Position numbers and translations under genes: made by a program. From assembly GCA_963576735.1 (NCBI GenBank), contig OY755174.1, positions 2,294,001-2,358,000 on the forward strand: a stretch of DNA of 64,000 nucleotides, in the 5' to 3' direction. The notes under the pieces were generated by a model, which was given only the letters and a program-made list of their open reading frames with translations, made no database searches and had not been told where the DNA came from. Below, piece after piece: positions 42,765-54,139 of this stretch (the first letter of the stretch is position 1; each line of letters begins with the position of its first letter). The stretch comes from Bedellia somnulentella. Taxonomy: Eukaryota > Arthropoda > Insecta > Lepidoptera > Bedelliidae.

Positions 42765-43365
42765 ACATAATATACAGAGAGTTATTATACAAATATTGTA
42801 CTAAATTATGGACCTTGTTGGAGACTATTAGTTACACAATTTGTAACTCAAAAACGGATAAACCCATTTGTGTTGTGTGGCTGAAAATTGGTGGGAAGGT
42901 AAGTTAAAATCAGGAAAAGAACATAGGATACTTTTATAATATTAAAAAGAGGGAAGATTTGTTTGTATGTCAGTTAGGCTTCGCAACAACTTAAAAGATT
43001 TCAAAAATTGATTCACCAATCGAAAGCTAAAACTTTCAAAAGAAACATAGGCTATATACAGCTTTCCCCCCTACTATATATCATATATCAGCAGGCTAAA
43101 TATCGTAGGGGGTAAGCAGTGAAAAATTCTCAACACCAACTCATTCATTTCATTTTAAAACAGCTCGTGCTATGGTTATCATATTATTATTTAATATTTA
43201 AGAATGCTAAATGTGACGACTCAAGAAAGTATTCTGAATAAAAATAATTATTACATAATCATCCCTTTAATCTGTATCATCTTATATCTAAAACCATTCA
43301 AATACAAGCTCAGATTTAAATGTTAATCTCGACTATTAAAATCAATACATCTGAGGAGTGAAATC
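42765..43365. other. No gene recognised; short hairpin near 43067-43112
   Basis: CCCCCTACTATATAT and ATATCGTAGGGGG face each other about 20 bp apart. The stretch 42950-43090 may belong to the dispersed repeat mentioned at 38465. Confidence 0.35.
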
Positions 43366-43366
43366 G

Positions 43367-44300
43367 GTTAATGGCCTGGAAAGTAGTGCCGCCAGCAGCC
43401 GTTTTCTGGGCGCGTTGTAGAGGCTGCGTTTATGTAAACGACGGCTCCGAGTAAGGCTGTATTTGAAAATAGATTTGACGTAAGAACACCGTGTTTAGTC
43501 GAGTTTGTACTTCATATTATTATTATGATATTGAAGAGCTATATTTTTTCTATGTGCATACATAAGATAATGTATTTGCCACATTGAGATTTCTCCTGCT
43601 CAAATCTTTTGTCTCCATATACTTAGAAGTATCATTGTACATTTGCAACGGTTTTTTGTGATATAGGTTGCCATTATTAATTAAAAATCGTCATTTTATC
43701 ACAAAGGACGTGACATACTCACTGTTTCACTATTACACTGTTCACATAAAGCGTCGGATTAATTGCTGCGTACCACCAATACGAAATGAGTTCTCATGGG
43801 ATTGACCTACGAAGACTGTTGGGGTAGTGGCAAAACATCGGTTTACAGCCTGGAAAGTAGCGCTGCCAGCAGCCGCCTTCTGGCCGCGTTCTGGAGGCTG
43901 CGTTCGTGTGAACGACGGCTCCGAGGCGGGCGTATTTGAAAATAGATTTGACGTAAGAACACCGTGTTTAGCCGAGTTTTCGCTTTATATTGTTATTATC
44001 GTGTTGAAGCTCTATATTTTTACTATGTGCATACATACGAGTAATATAATGGTTTTGACACGAGTATATTTTGACTGATGTTTATGCTCAAAGCTTCAGT
44101 TCCGTAGACCTCGGCGTGTCAGTTTATATTTGTTACGTATTTTGTGATAGAGGTTACCATTATTATAAAAAAAACTCGCAAAACACGTGACATACTGACT
44201 GTTACAGCTTTACGTAAAGAGTCTGATTCATTGCTGCGTACAACCAATATGAAAGGACTTCTCATAGGACTGACCTACGAATACTGTCGGGGTAGAGGCA
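43367..44300. repeat. Tandem duplication, period about 474 bp
   Basis: GCCTGGAAAGTAG occurs at 43374 and 43848, and the following 400 bp correspond: GGCTGCGTT.., ACGACGGCTCCGAG, GAAAATAGATTTGACGTAAG, ACACCGTGTTTAG, GACATACT.., and a final ACCTACGAA.ACTGT.GGGGTAG. The units are diverged by substitutions and indels, so the duplication is old. No domain was found in the frames at 43827-44078 and 44144-44380. Confidence 0.85.
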
Positions 44301-44484
44301 AAACAAAGATGTGGGGAGCAGTAGACCGGGTGATACGATCTATAATTGGGAGGGGTTTATGTCTACAAGCATGTGTGTGATGATGATAATTATGATCTTA
44401 ATTCCTAATTTGTATCCACTTAATGAATTCTTATTGGGGTGAGCAAAGGTTATCGATGATCACTTCATACAATCTAAGAGGTCT

Positions 44485-45370
44485 CTTCTATTTATTTAAA
44501 CACTTTATTGCATACACAGAAACACACAAACAGTATATTACACAATAGTTACAACAGTACATGTACACAAAGGCGGACTTATCGCCTTAACGCGATTTCT
44601 TCCAGTCAACCTTTATGGTGAGGAACAAATTAGACAACTCTTTAAAACATTATGGTCAAGTATATATGCAACTTAAATAGAACTTAACTAAACATAACTT
44701 ATTTACAACCTGTATATTAATTATATATATAATAATTATTATATCAAATATACTATACAATATCTTAATAAATATACATGTATATACATACTTATATAAT
44801 ATAATATAATAAATACAAATAAATACATATAACTAACTTTATAAAATCTACCAACCTAAGGTTTTAAAAAAATGGGATTTCAGTTTATTTTTAAATATAT
44901 TTAGTGATGATGACAGCCGTATGTCAACTGGTAGTGAGTTCCATAAATTAACTGCTCTGGCTGCAAAGGAATCACCATATGTAGCACTGTTATGAGAAGG
45001 TACACTCAACATCTTATTCTCCTGTGATCGCAAGGCACGGCCGTGGGAGCACAAGTATGTGAACTTGGAACGAAGATAATGGGGGGCAGCAGGATTATTA
45101 AGGGCATTATATAAAATACAGAGAATATGAGTATTCCTCCGAAGTCGAATTGGGAGCCACTTTAGTTGAGCGCGGTACTCAGAAATATGATCATATTTAC
45201 GTAATCCAAAAATAAATCGGATACATAAATTCTGGAGACGTTCGAGTTTGTTAAGTAGCTCCTCTGTGAGGTCAAGATAGCTTACATCTGCGTAATCGAG
45301 AATCGGAAGCAGTAGAGACTGCGCCAGCGTAATCTTAGTGTGGTGAGGCAGGAAAAATTGCAAGCTTCTA
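44485..45370 (-). pseudogene. CR1/L2-type LINE, C-terminal reverse transcriptase and 3' UTR
   Basis: The minus-strand frame (44848-45363, 171 codons) is intact. It starts in the thumb region (TKITLAQSLLLPILDYADVS), continues through NKLERLQNLCIRFIFGLRKY and LPIRLRRNTHILCILYNALN, and ends with FAARAVNLWNSLPVDIRLSS and a short basic tail. This is the end of the protein in CR1/L2/Jockey-type elements. The 3' UTR runs to GCAATAAAGTGTTTAAATAA. CTTCTA flanks both ends (44485-44490 and 45365-45370), a weak 6-bp duplication. It is 5'-truncated, so inactive. Confidence 0.85.
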
Positions 45371-45374
45371 AACT

Positions 45375-46785
45375 CTAAAAATTCTAACTCTTGTAAAAAT
45401 TTATTAGGCCCTTATTTTGCTCCGGTTGGAGTTAACTCGGTCCCGGCTTGACCGGCGGCTAAAGTATGAACTTGCCGGATAAACAACATCGGTCCAAGTG
45501 AAAGCAATAGTACATTATCATATACTTCGCCGTTACCTCACCGGTTGCGAGGCACAGATATTATTGATTAAATATAGTTTATGTCCATAAAAAAATATGT
45601 TATTAGCAACATGCTCTGCCTCTCTTTCATAAACAAAAACTTTCACACTTACCGTCTTCGCAATTTTTGTGAAATGAGTTCAAACACTTTTGCTTCTCGT
45701 TTTAATATATAATTCTACATTTTATCAAGTTTTTCATTCCTATATTGTCTGGCAGAGATCGCTTATATTAATAAGACAGCCAATACCCTTCTATACTGTA
45801 TTTTTTAAAAATAGATAGTTTTGTGCAATAATTTATATTTACAGGGTAAATTTCTTAATATGACAAGGTTGTGAAGTATTAATTCAGTTCGTTACTTTTA
45901 TATCTGCTCAAACGATAAAAATTCAGCAAGTAAATTTTTCATAATGAACAAGCATCTGAGTGTATATATATCAAAACATCAAAGGCTAAGAGGCAAAGCG
46001 GAGTTAGTTGAAAACTGGAACCCAGTAAAAACCTCTATAATGAGAGGTCGCTGAAGCGATCAATCGAGTGCTTTCATTGAGAACATTCTATTTTCGTCCC
46101 ATTTTTAATAGACAGATCAAAAATATCTGTTCTATAAAAATATATTTATAATTTGACTGGTGAAATGTACTTGCATTTGACGAATAGTATTTGAACAAAA
46201 ATCTGGTATTCCTTATTAAACAACTGAAATGATTTCTTATTTTAAATATTTACTCCTCACTTGGCGTTCTGGATTCTAAGAAAGATGAATTTCTAATGAT
46301 TGTATTATTTTTTCAGGTAAGTAGGAGAAGTCTTCAATTCTAGAGTGTGAGTAGAGAAATGTTTATTTGGTTACAAGTTATATTGAAAGTAAGTACACTT
46401 TTGATATGCTCACTGCTATTTGTTTCTTGTATTTTAACTCAAAACGTTTGAGGTCTCATATGGATACCACTACGACTTATGAAGCCGGAGAGAATATCAA
46501 CTTTCTTTACATTGACACTTTTGGTTCATTTGATTCGGTCATGATCAATAAGTAAAATAAAAAATGCAAATAGTTCACATGATAATGTCTAATTAAGCTT
46601 TTATTATCAAACCAAAACAAAGCAATCTAATTCTCCAAATAATCATAACACGCGTTATGTTTTACGAGCTAGCGGAGCGTTGACACATCACCAAACTCAC
46701 TGCTTTACCAAAGCACAAACATATTTGCTTCACTTTCATGTCCGCTAATGGACCTTAATGAGCTTTCATACGAGTTATTTTACAT
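45375..46785. other. No gene recognised
   Basis: No repeat family or coding frame was identified in this 1.4 kb. Confidence 0.3.
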
Positions 46786-46789
46786 TGAG

Positions 46790-47072
46790 GTAGGTGAATA
46801 TGTTATTTGGCAAAATTAACGCATGCGCCATGTTTGTAGACGCGACGTCAGCGCCGCAGTCGAGCGATCGCTTTCTAACAACTCACTCGTCATTGCGACT
46901 ACGAGCGCAAACGTCTACGCCATCCGTAGCAAACTGCTACGATATGAGCTGCTCTAATTTGCATTTGTCATTCGATTAAAGTTTTGAAGTGATTGTGAAT
47001 ACTAAGTGATTAGTTACAAACATTGTAAGTGATTTGAACCTTAAAGCTTAGAATCGCCTGGCCGCTTATGAT
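46790..47072 (+). promoter_or_regulatory. Candidate promoter and non-coding first exon
   Basis: A CG-bearing stretch (46820-46925: GCATGCGCCATG, GACGCGACGTCAGCGCCGC, TCGAGCGATCGC) is followed by repeat-free sequence. It ends at a near-consensus splice donor, AT/GTAAGT, at 47073. A 5' UTR exon of a host gene transcribed rightward would look like this. There is no TATA box I would defend, and no coding sequence. This is the best candidate for host gene structure in the window, but it is weak. Confidence 0.3.
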
Positions 47073-47079
47073 GTAAGTT

Positions 47080-47632
47080 GTATTTTATTTCTTTTGCTCG
47101 TGAACGTGACTCATTGTTGCTACGAAGGCTTCTTAAACACTTTCGTAGAGTTCTATTTTCTACTTTAGAAATTCGATAGAATCTATTTTTTTCATTGCCT
47201 TCTTAACGTCGCACGATTACTGACGAAGTCAGAAACGTCCCTATTATTTTTTGCAAGTGCCTTTTGAAACAATAGAAATAAAACGAAATGCCAACATTTT
47301 CATATAAACTGTGTATAATAGTCTAGTTACTATGAGTATGAAACTATATTCGATCAATAATAAAAACACCGATTTAAAAGCAGGGCACCCATGCTTTTAT
47401 AAACAGGGTTGACAAATCCATGTATTACAAAAAGCTTATACTCATGGGCGGTTTCGCAATGCCGGTATAATTGTTACGCATCAGTGACTTTTGTATGACT
47501 ACATCCTTTGAAGTTTTACTCGTATTTGAAACGTTATGCTTACTAAACAATGCATTCAAAAATAATGAGTTTGCTTTGACTATTGATTAAATAGACCCTG
47601 TTGAATACATAAAAATAAGTATCAAATATTAG
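47080..47632. other. No gene recognised
   Basis: If the candidate donor at 47073 is real, this would be the start of an intron. Nothing else is identifiable. Confidence 0.3.
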
Positions 47633-47633
47633 T

Positions 47634-47776
47634 AGACCCGTCACCAAAAACATTTGTTATGACCATCTTTTCCCCAATCAACTTCCAAAAGTGGTTGAGG
47701 AATATCTCATTCCAAAGCTCTGGCTACCTCGTTAAGGGATTTATAGCCGTGAGCATATGTATGTGTGTATGTATAT
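47634..47776 (+). repeat. SINE-A 3' half
   Basis: It starts at GACCCGTCACCAAAAAC and ends TATAGCCGTGAGCATATG and TATG-like repeats. It is 5'-truncated. Confidence 0.85.
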
Positions 47777-47949
47777 TATGTAACTTATGGTTTTAAGATG
47801 TATGCTTAATATGTTAACTATTAAACTGCTCTTATCTTCCTTAAAGTGAGAGATACCTTAGTGCAGTGGTGAACAGTGGTACACGGGCTCCACTTCGTGA
47901 GGCGCGAGTTGAATCAACACCGTTATCTTAAGTTTCCTTAGTTTTTGAT

Positions 47950-48213
47950 GAAATAGAGAAGATGGGTGATTATAAATTGATGAAAGGTATTTATTGATCC
48001 AACGTGGAAGGTAATGTTAGGACAACCCCGAAGAACTCATTTATATTAAATAGAGAAAGTTCTTAAAAAGCAGGCGTCCGAAGTGTGAGAAACAAACGAG
48101 CATGTATGAAAATATTGATGAATGTAAATGAAGCTTGAGAGGTTTGCCAGCATTGTACAAAGTATTGTCTCTGCTGCCTACCGCAATGAGAACTAATGGC
48201 GTGAGAATATATC
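47950..48213 (+). mobile_element. RTE-like LINE 3' fragment, old
   Basis: GAAGATGGGTGATTATAAATTG, GTGGAAGGTAATGTTAGGAC, CAGGCGTCCGAAGTGTGAG and ATGGCGTGAGAATATA match the C-terminal coding region, with several indels and stops. Confidence 0.8.
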
Positions 48214-48419
48214 GATGTTAAAAAACATAAATAGTAAGAACCCATACTAGGATGAGTTCGTATGTGTCACTTACATTAAGTGATATTTTATTCGTTTAAA
48301 CCCACTTTTTAATAGATACGCACACCTGTTACATAGAAGGCTGTTATGAAAAGAGACACCACGTGAAGAAAAGATCCTTGATGGTAGTAAATTCAAAATG
48401 GTGATATCCGCGTTAAGTT

Positions 48420-48535
48420 ATTAGTTTACAAAGCAAACCATAGACTTCCGAACACCAACTGACTATAATGTTGTGAGATTTTCAGAAGTTTTAGTAACTC
48501 TGCCACCCTTTCAAGGATAAACGGCGTGGATGATT
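48420..48535 (+). repeat. SINE-B 3' fragment, old
   Basis: CCGAACACCAACTGAC, TTTCAGAAGTTTTAGTAAC, CTCTGCCACCC and AACGGCGTGGA correspond to the end of SINE-B. Confidence 0.6.
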
Positions 48536-48568
48536 GAGTTGAGCTAAGATTTGAAGAGTGATATTGTA

Positions 48569-48934
48569 AAAAACATAACATAAACGTTCACGCCGAATAT
48601 CCCCGAAGGGATTGGCAGAGGTACTGATACTTCTGAACGTCACGTGACTTTGTCACCCGGTGTTCAGAGTACCCACGTTTTGCATGGACAGTGTACTCAC
48701 GTGACAGGGGGCAGGCCTATCGCCGTTTTGTACGAATACAATGTCACATGACTAAGTACAACTCAGACATGTGGGTTTCCTCACGATGTTTTCCCTCACC
48801 GTTAACAACCATGATAAATTAACTACACATATGTCTTTAGAAAAGACAAATTGGTGTAGGCCCGACCCAGAATTTGAATACTAGTCGTTTGCACGATAAC
48901 CGAGTGTGCTAACCACTTGGCTATCACGGCTGGC
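48569..48934 (-). repeat. SINE-B copy, full length, with 9-bp target duplication
   Basis: On the minus strand the order is tRNA-like head (GTGATAGCCAAGTGG.., B box near 48862-48872), body and 3' hairpin (CCCCGAAGGGA), ending TTTATGTTATG. GATATTGTA flanks both ends (48560-48568 and 48935-48943), fixing the element at 366 bp. This is the best-delimited SINE-B copy. Confidence 0.9.
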
Positions 48935-49035
48935 GATATTGTATTTACAAGGCATATTAAAATGAAAGCGAAACATTAATATCTACATCATTTCAAAGAA
49001 ATAATATTAAAGAAACTTTTTACTCACTTTAATAC

Positions 49036-49230
49036 ATACATACATACATACATATTCTCACGCCGTTAGTTCCCATTGGGGTAGGCAGAGACTATCGATC
49101 GCCACTTTGTACGATCCTGGCAAACCTCTCTGGCTTCGTTTACATCCATCAATCTTTTCATACATGCTCTTTTATTCTTCATACTGCGGACACCTGCCTT
49201 TTTGAGGTGTAATAATAAATAATAATATAA
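49036..49230 (-). mobile_element. RTE-like LINE 3' fragment with 12-bp target duplication
   Basis: It carries ATAC-repeat tail, CTCACGCCGTTAGTTCCC, CGATCCTGGCAAACCTCTC and ACTGCGGACACCTGCC, then about 22 bp of A+T filler at the truncated end. TCACTTTAATAC lies on both sides (49024-49035 and 49231-49242). Confidence 0.9.
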
Positions 49231-49429
49231 TCACTTTAATACCAATAAATACTATCGAACGGAACCGATCGATCGGTTAATGTGCCATTCGCATATTTTA
49301 TATACTTCCAACTATGAAGATAATATTTATTCACAATATTGCAAGTTGGTAGCTCAACTTATAAAGTCATGTGACTATCATCATCATTTTTTCATCTGTT
49401 TATATTTTCCTAGTCTGTTCTCATACTAT

Positions 49430-49615
49430 CAAAATCAAAATCCATTTATTTACCATAAAAGGGCACAATACGACTTACAAATTTTTAAATATAATATTCG
49501 TTATATTGCTACATAATAACATTACCATTGGTCTCCGCACTTGGCGAACCTGTATCGCGGAGGCCGGAATTTTTACTACGTCTAGGGGGCTTACAACGAT
49601 TTAATAAATTGAATA
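49430..49615 (-). mobile_element. LINE 3' end, clade unassigned
   Basis: On the minus strand it runs from TAGACGTAGTAAAAATTCCG and GGTTCGCCAAGTGCGGAGAC through an A+T-rich UTR to AAATAAATGGATTTTGATTT. The T-rich terminal repeats suggest a LINE tail. No coding part is present. Confidence 0.5.
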
Positions 49616-49619
49616 TTTG

Positions 49620-49978
49620 TTTAGAGATTAATAATATTTACAATTAATGAATGTATACTTTCTAATTTAATGTAGATTTTTATACTTATTACAAATTTAT
49701 TGATAGTGAAATTTTATACTTTTACATTAATTATAAGTATTTCAAATTAATTACTATGTCGAAACATTTTTGAAATAGCTGCGAGTGGTTTTGAAACGAA
49801 TATAACAGTTTTCAATTTCGTTCCAATGCTCGTTAAATTTAAATTTAATCCGTACGTGGTCATTGAAATCTGTTATGTGTAAAACAGTTTTGAAATTTGA
49901 AAGCTCAGTTCAAATCATAGTCTCTTTAATGTTGTATTCACTTTGTAAATTTAAATGATAAATTTTGTAGTTAATATA
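49620..49978. other. No gene recognised
   Basis: A+T-rich spacer. Confidence 0.3.
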
Positions 49979-49980
49979 AT

Positions 49981-50223
49981 ACATACATACATACATATAC
50001 TCACGGCTATAAATCCCTAGAAGGGGTAGCCAGAGCTAAGGAATTGGAAATTCCTAAGCCACTTTTGGAAAGTTGAGTGGGGAAAAGATGGTGAGATAAA
50101 GGTTGTTGGTGGTTTCCGAACACATCGCCCAAAAATCCCTTAAAAGCCCCAATACCGTTAGTCGCCTCTTACGTACACCCACCGGAAAAATGGGGTAGTG
50201 CTGTTCTAAGCCGACACTACACA
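49981..50223 (-). repeat. SINE-A copy (full length)
   Basis: It runs from ATACATACATACATATACTC to AAGCCGACACTACACAGC. It is a CCACCGGA variant, with a short deletion around GATGGGTCTCC. Confidence 0.9.
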
Positions 50224-50224
50224 G

Positions 50225-52860
50225 CATATATATATTTTAAAGCTTGTAAAGAAATATTATGAGAACCTACGTTTTTGTTAGCTAAGCCATTTTTTTGAAA
50301 GGATTATGACATTGAAATGACAACCACACGACAATCATGATAAATCATGATCATGTGAATAAAAGTTTGATATCATTCTCATAACAACTAAAGTGATGCA
50401 GAAATGTGTTGCGTAAGAACGGGTAAAATTAAACACGCGGCAACCCTTTGACTAAACATTCCTGCCCCAGTTGAGTGCACATGCTATTGAAAGGCCGAGA
50501 ATGGGGCAAATGTAGTTTGATGGAGACTCGCCTCGAGCCAATCATACCGTAATGCAGTTGACCTGGCTATTTGTTTATATGAGACCACTTGCTTGTTGCC
50601 ATAACAGCTCCGTTATAATAATGGACATTGAATCTGTTTTCTATAGATATAAGTCTTAAAGTTAAACTATCTGCAATTGTATCGCCGTATCATACACACA
50701 CTGGCGTGGCGGTGTAATAAAATAGTAAATAGTTAAAAAATGAACTTTTTTGATAATGATTTTGAACGATATTGCACGGTTAATTTCAAGTCACAGTCTG
50801 GAGTCAATATCACCAAGTAAAATATAACAATGATGTGCTGAAACTAGTGTTCATTATAGCATCAAAAACTTTAATATATTGCTCGTCCGATGATTACCAA
50901 ATTTTATTCATTACTTTCTAACTGACCCTATCGTAACTCGGTATTGGAAATTTATTTTGGATTTGGTTTGTCTACGAATAAAATGGTAGCGCATTACGTT
51001 TGTTGTAGAATATCGTTATACTCGTAGTCATTATTATCGTAGCAATAATGTGAGTATACGTAAATAAATTAAGCTGTGTTTCTAATAACTCAATTACTGT
51101 TAGCTTCATCTCAGTCGTGATTTAATAAATATTACTTGAAAATGAAGACTAATGTCTTTTCTACTAAAGATATCTAACGAGTGTAAATATTTTAAATCGG
51201 TTTCTTTTTATTCGTAGGGACTTCGATAATACAAACCAAACAAAAGATAAACTGTTTAACATTTTAAATTGCAAAAGTGTTGGACCATGATAAATATTTC
51301 GCACCTAAAATTCCTATCTTATATAAGTATCGGTTTTTTTAAAGTAATATTGCGATATGATTAATAATAGGTGACATTATGCACCAGCAAAGTAATACGT
51401 ATTAGCAGTAACTCACATACAATGGTTCCCATGCCCGCCCGCCCTACATTCCACGTCGTCACCACCATGCTTATTGTGTGTGGGCTTCTACTATACGCTC
51501 GCTCGGGCTCGCGGCTTAGTTGGTTTATTTATTAACATCAGAATGAAATAATAACTGTTTTATTTATATCAGTTTAATTACTAATACATTTTTTAAACAC
51601 TCTTGGTTCAAATGCATGATATATTCAAATCAAGATTATAAGCACGAATATTATAAGCACTTACACTTATATTAGTACGAGGTTTCGGCATACCTACTGT
51701 AATAATAATCTAAATATATCACGAAAGTGATTTTAATGGTCGTTGTTTAATCCCGATTTTTAAATACCTTGTCATTACTGAGGGTATCTTAAGGTTATTG
51801 AATTTCTAATCCTATTTAATAAAAATTGATCACTAAATGTGTTGCTAAGCGCAAAACTCAATTACGATTAGACCGATTGGACTAGGAAAAGTGGTATAAT
51901 TGAGAGGATAATATTGAAAAAACAATTTTTCTCATCAAGAAAAATGATGACATCCATAAAATTAATGTAAATAAATTTTTGACAGTACGTAGTCTTTCCG
52001 GTTAGCTATTTATAAATAAAAAATTAAATGCCATATTGAATTAATTGCCTCTGCTCACCCAAAACGGTAATTAATGACTAAGTTTACATGTAATGTTGCT
52101 GTTTCGAACTGATTTATCTATCTTAATTATGATCGCTTAGCACGTGGCTGAAACAATTAGGCGCGTGACAGATAGTAAATACGTCATCGAAGCCAGGGAG
52201 GGAGTAATTAATTGCCGGATGGAGATTGACACAATTTCATCGTGAAATGGAAATTGGGCGATGCGATTACATATTGACTTTCAGTTTCTGGCATAGCATT
52301 TCCCCTTATTTCTCATTATAAAACTGAAAAGTCGTTGATAACGGTAATTTATCTATTTTGAATATTGAGGTAACAAAAGATGGTATTATGAAGAATTGCT
52401 ATTAATCGATACAAATTAAAATTTTGCTACAAGGCGTGTACAACAAAGATTTTCATAGAATATATAAAAATACGTAGAGTATCATTAGTTTCTGTATGGG
52501 TATGCAATGCCACTTTATAAGACCATGCCTGGAAAACCTCGAGAATCATTTAAATTTATCAATATTTCCAGACATTGTCTGTCCATTTATTCTTCAAGCG
52601 TCGATTGCCTGCTTTCTTTAGTCGATTATATATTTGACAAAACTGTTTCCTCTATGGTCCTTTGTGATTAATGCTCTGACGTTGGCTCTATATAAACTTT
52701 ATTCCCTTTAAATATGAGCATTTTGTATAAAATAAATATGGTTAGAACCCGTTTGAAGTATCTCAATACCAGAGCTGAAGGATAATAAAATAATAAACAA
52801 AACATGTCCCAACAAAATTACTTCTCTATAAAAGTACCGCGAATTTCCTATGTAATGTTA
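50225..52860. other. Longest stretch without recognisable repeats
   Basis: In 2.6 kb I find no SINE, LINE or MITE, in contrast with the rest of the window. The stretches 51430-51530 (CCGCCCGCCCTACATTCC) and 52140-52265 (GCACGTGGCTGAAAC, AGCCAGGGAGGGAG) are less A+T-rich and could be conserved non-coding elements. No exon is supported. Confidence 0.35.
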
Positions 52861-52879
52861 GTAATTTTATTTCCCCGCT

Positions 52880-53000
52880 TGAACTAATCTCCCCCCGCCC
52901 GCGCGCCGCGCACCCCCCGCCCCTGCCGCGTGACCACTCAACGGCAAAACAATATCTTGCTGAATTAAGTTAAATTGAAGCGAAGGGAATGACGTCATAG
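52880..53000. promoter_or_regulatory. G+C-rich patch with a CRE-type site
   Basis: A compact C/G-rich run (52890-52930, CCCGCGCGCCGCGCACC-like) is followed by TGACGTCA at 52990-52997, the palindromic CREB/ATF consensus. It borders the repeat-free interval on its right. It may be regulatory; nothing here proves transcription. Confidence 0.3.
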
Positions 53001-53284
53001 TGTTTCTAACATACACTACTTGTGTGAATACTTTATATGGAGCTTTCTGGAATAACATGCCTTCGTCCTGCTTATCGAATTCTGAGTGGAAAGAGCGACT
53101 GTTTTTTGAGATTCATTTTATGTCACACTTTATTAATTATAATCGAAAAACTGTCTAAAATCTAGCTAGACATAGCCATCAACAACTGTTTATTTTATAT
53201 TGAGATGTCATTTCGAATATAATATTCTCAAAAATACTTATCATTGATTTCTACAAAAATAATAGCAAGTTTTTTAAGTATTTC

Positions 53285-53505
53285 GGGTTAGCCTTAACTA
53301 AGTACAACTTAATGACTTGTATTATGGCATACAAACTTAACTATGTAGTTAATTCTATATAATTCACACACATATGAATAACATCGCGACAAAAAACATC
53401 ATTTTTGCTCATTACAAAAATGTTGCTTTCAGTGGGATTCGAACCCGTTAACACTGAACCCAAAAGCTATTCACCTAGCCACTGAGCTGCGGAGCCATGA
53501 ATTTC
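53285..53505 (-). repeat. SINE-C copy, old
   Basis: On the minus strand it has A-box-like CAGCTCAGTGG (about 53482-53492), B box GGGTTCGAATCCC, then GCAACATTTTTGTAATGAGC and TAATACAAGTCATTAAGTTG. It is clearly homologous to 37471-37729 but without the TTTA tail. Confidence 0.75.
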
Positions 53506-53509
53506 AAAT

Positions 53510-53875
53510 TTATTTAATTTGATAGAAAATGTAAAAGTTACTTCCATGTCTTGTCGCCTTGCAGATTCAGAAGCTGAAGAATAGTTTTCGTAATGTAACA
53601 ACAACCTGTAGCTCCGTAGAAAAGAGTGCCGACTTTTCTGAAGTCCTATGTATGATTCAATTATCAGGGTTTATTGTGAACTCGAATTATCGTGGCAATA
53701 TACTGTGTGAAAACTGATATGCCTCAGTTGAATTATAACAAATTTCAGCTTATGTATAACAGTTCACTGATCTGACAATCGGTGAAAAACAGAACATTAA
53801 TTTAAAAAACACCGGGAGATAAGATAATAAAACCAATAGTCTACGAACATATGTAATGTATCCAAAATACCTCTC
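53510..53875. other. No gene recognised
   Basis: Nothing identified in this interval. Confidence 0.3.
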
Positions 53876-53880
53876 GAACT

Positions 53881-54133
53881 CAAACGTTCACGACGTATAC
53901 CGCCGAAGGGGTTGGCAGAGGTATTGATATTTGATACTTGTTGATAATAATCTCCTGGTTTTCAGAAGTTTTGCTTGGACTTGGTTTTGGACTCACGTAA
54001 TGTAACGTAACCATGATAAATTAATCACACATATTACTTAAGGAAAAACAAGGTGTAGACCCTACCCAGGATTTGAACCCTCATCGTCTACACGATAAGC
54101 GGTGTTCTACCCACTGAACTATCACAGTTGCCA
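53881..54133 (-). repeat. SINE-B copy with internal deletion
   Basis: Hairpin end (GTTCACGACGTATACC, CCGAAGGGGTTGGCAGAGG), shortened body and tRNA-like head (GGATTTGAACCC near 54070, ATCACAGTTG) are all present. About 100 bp of the body are lost. Confidence 0.75.
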
Positions 54134-54139
54134 AAATCA

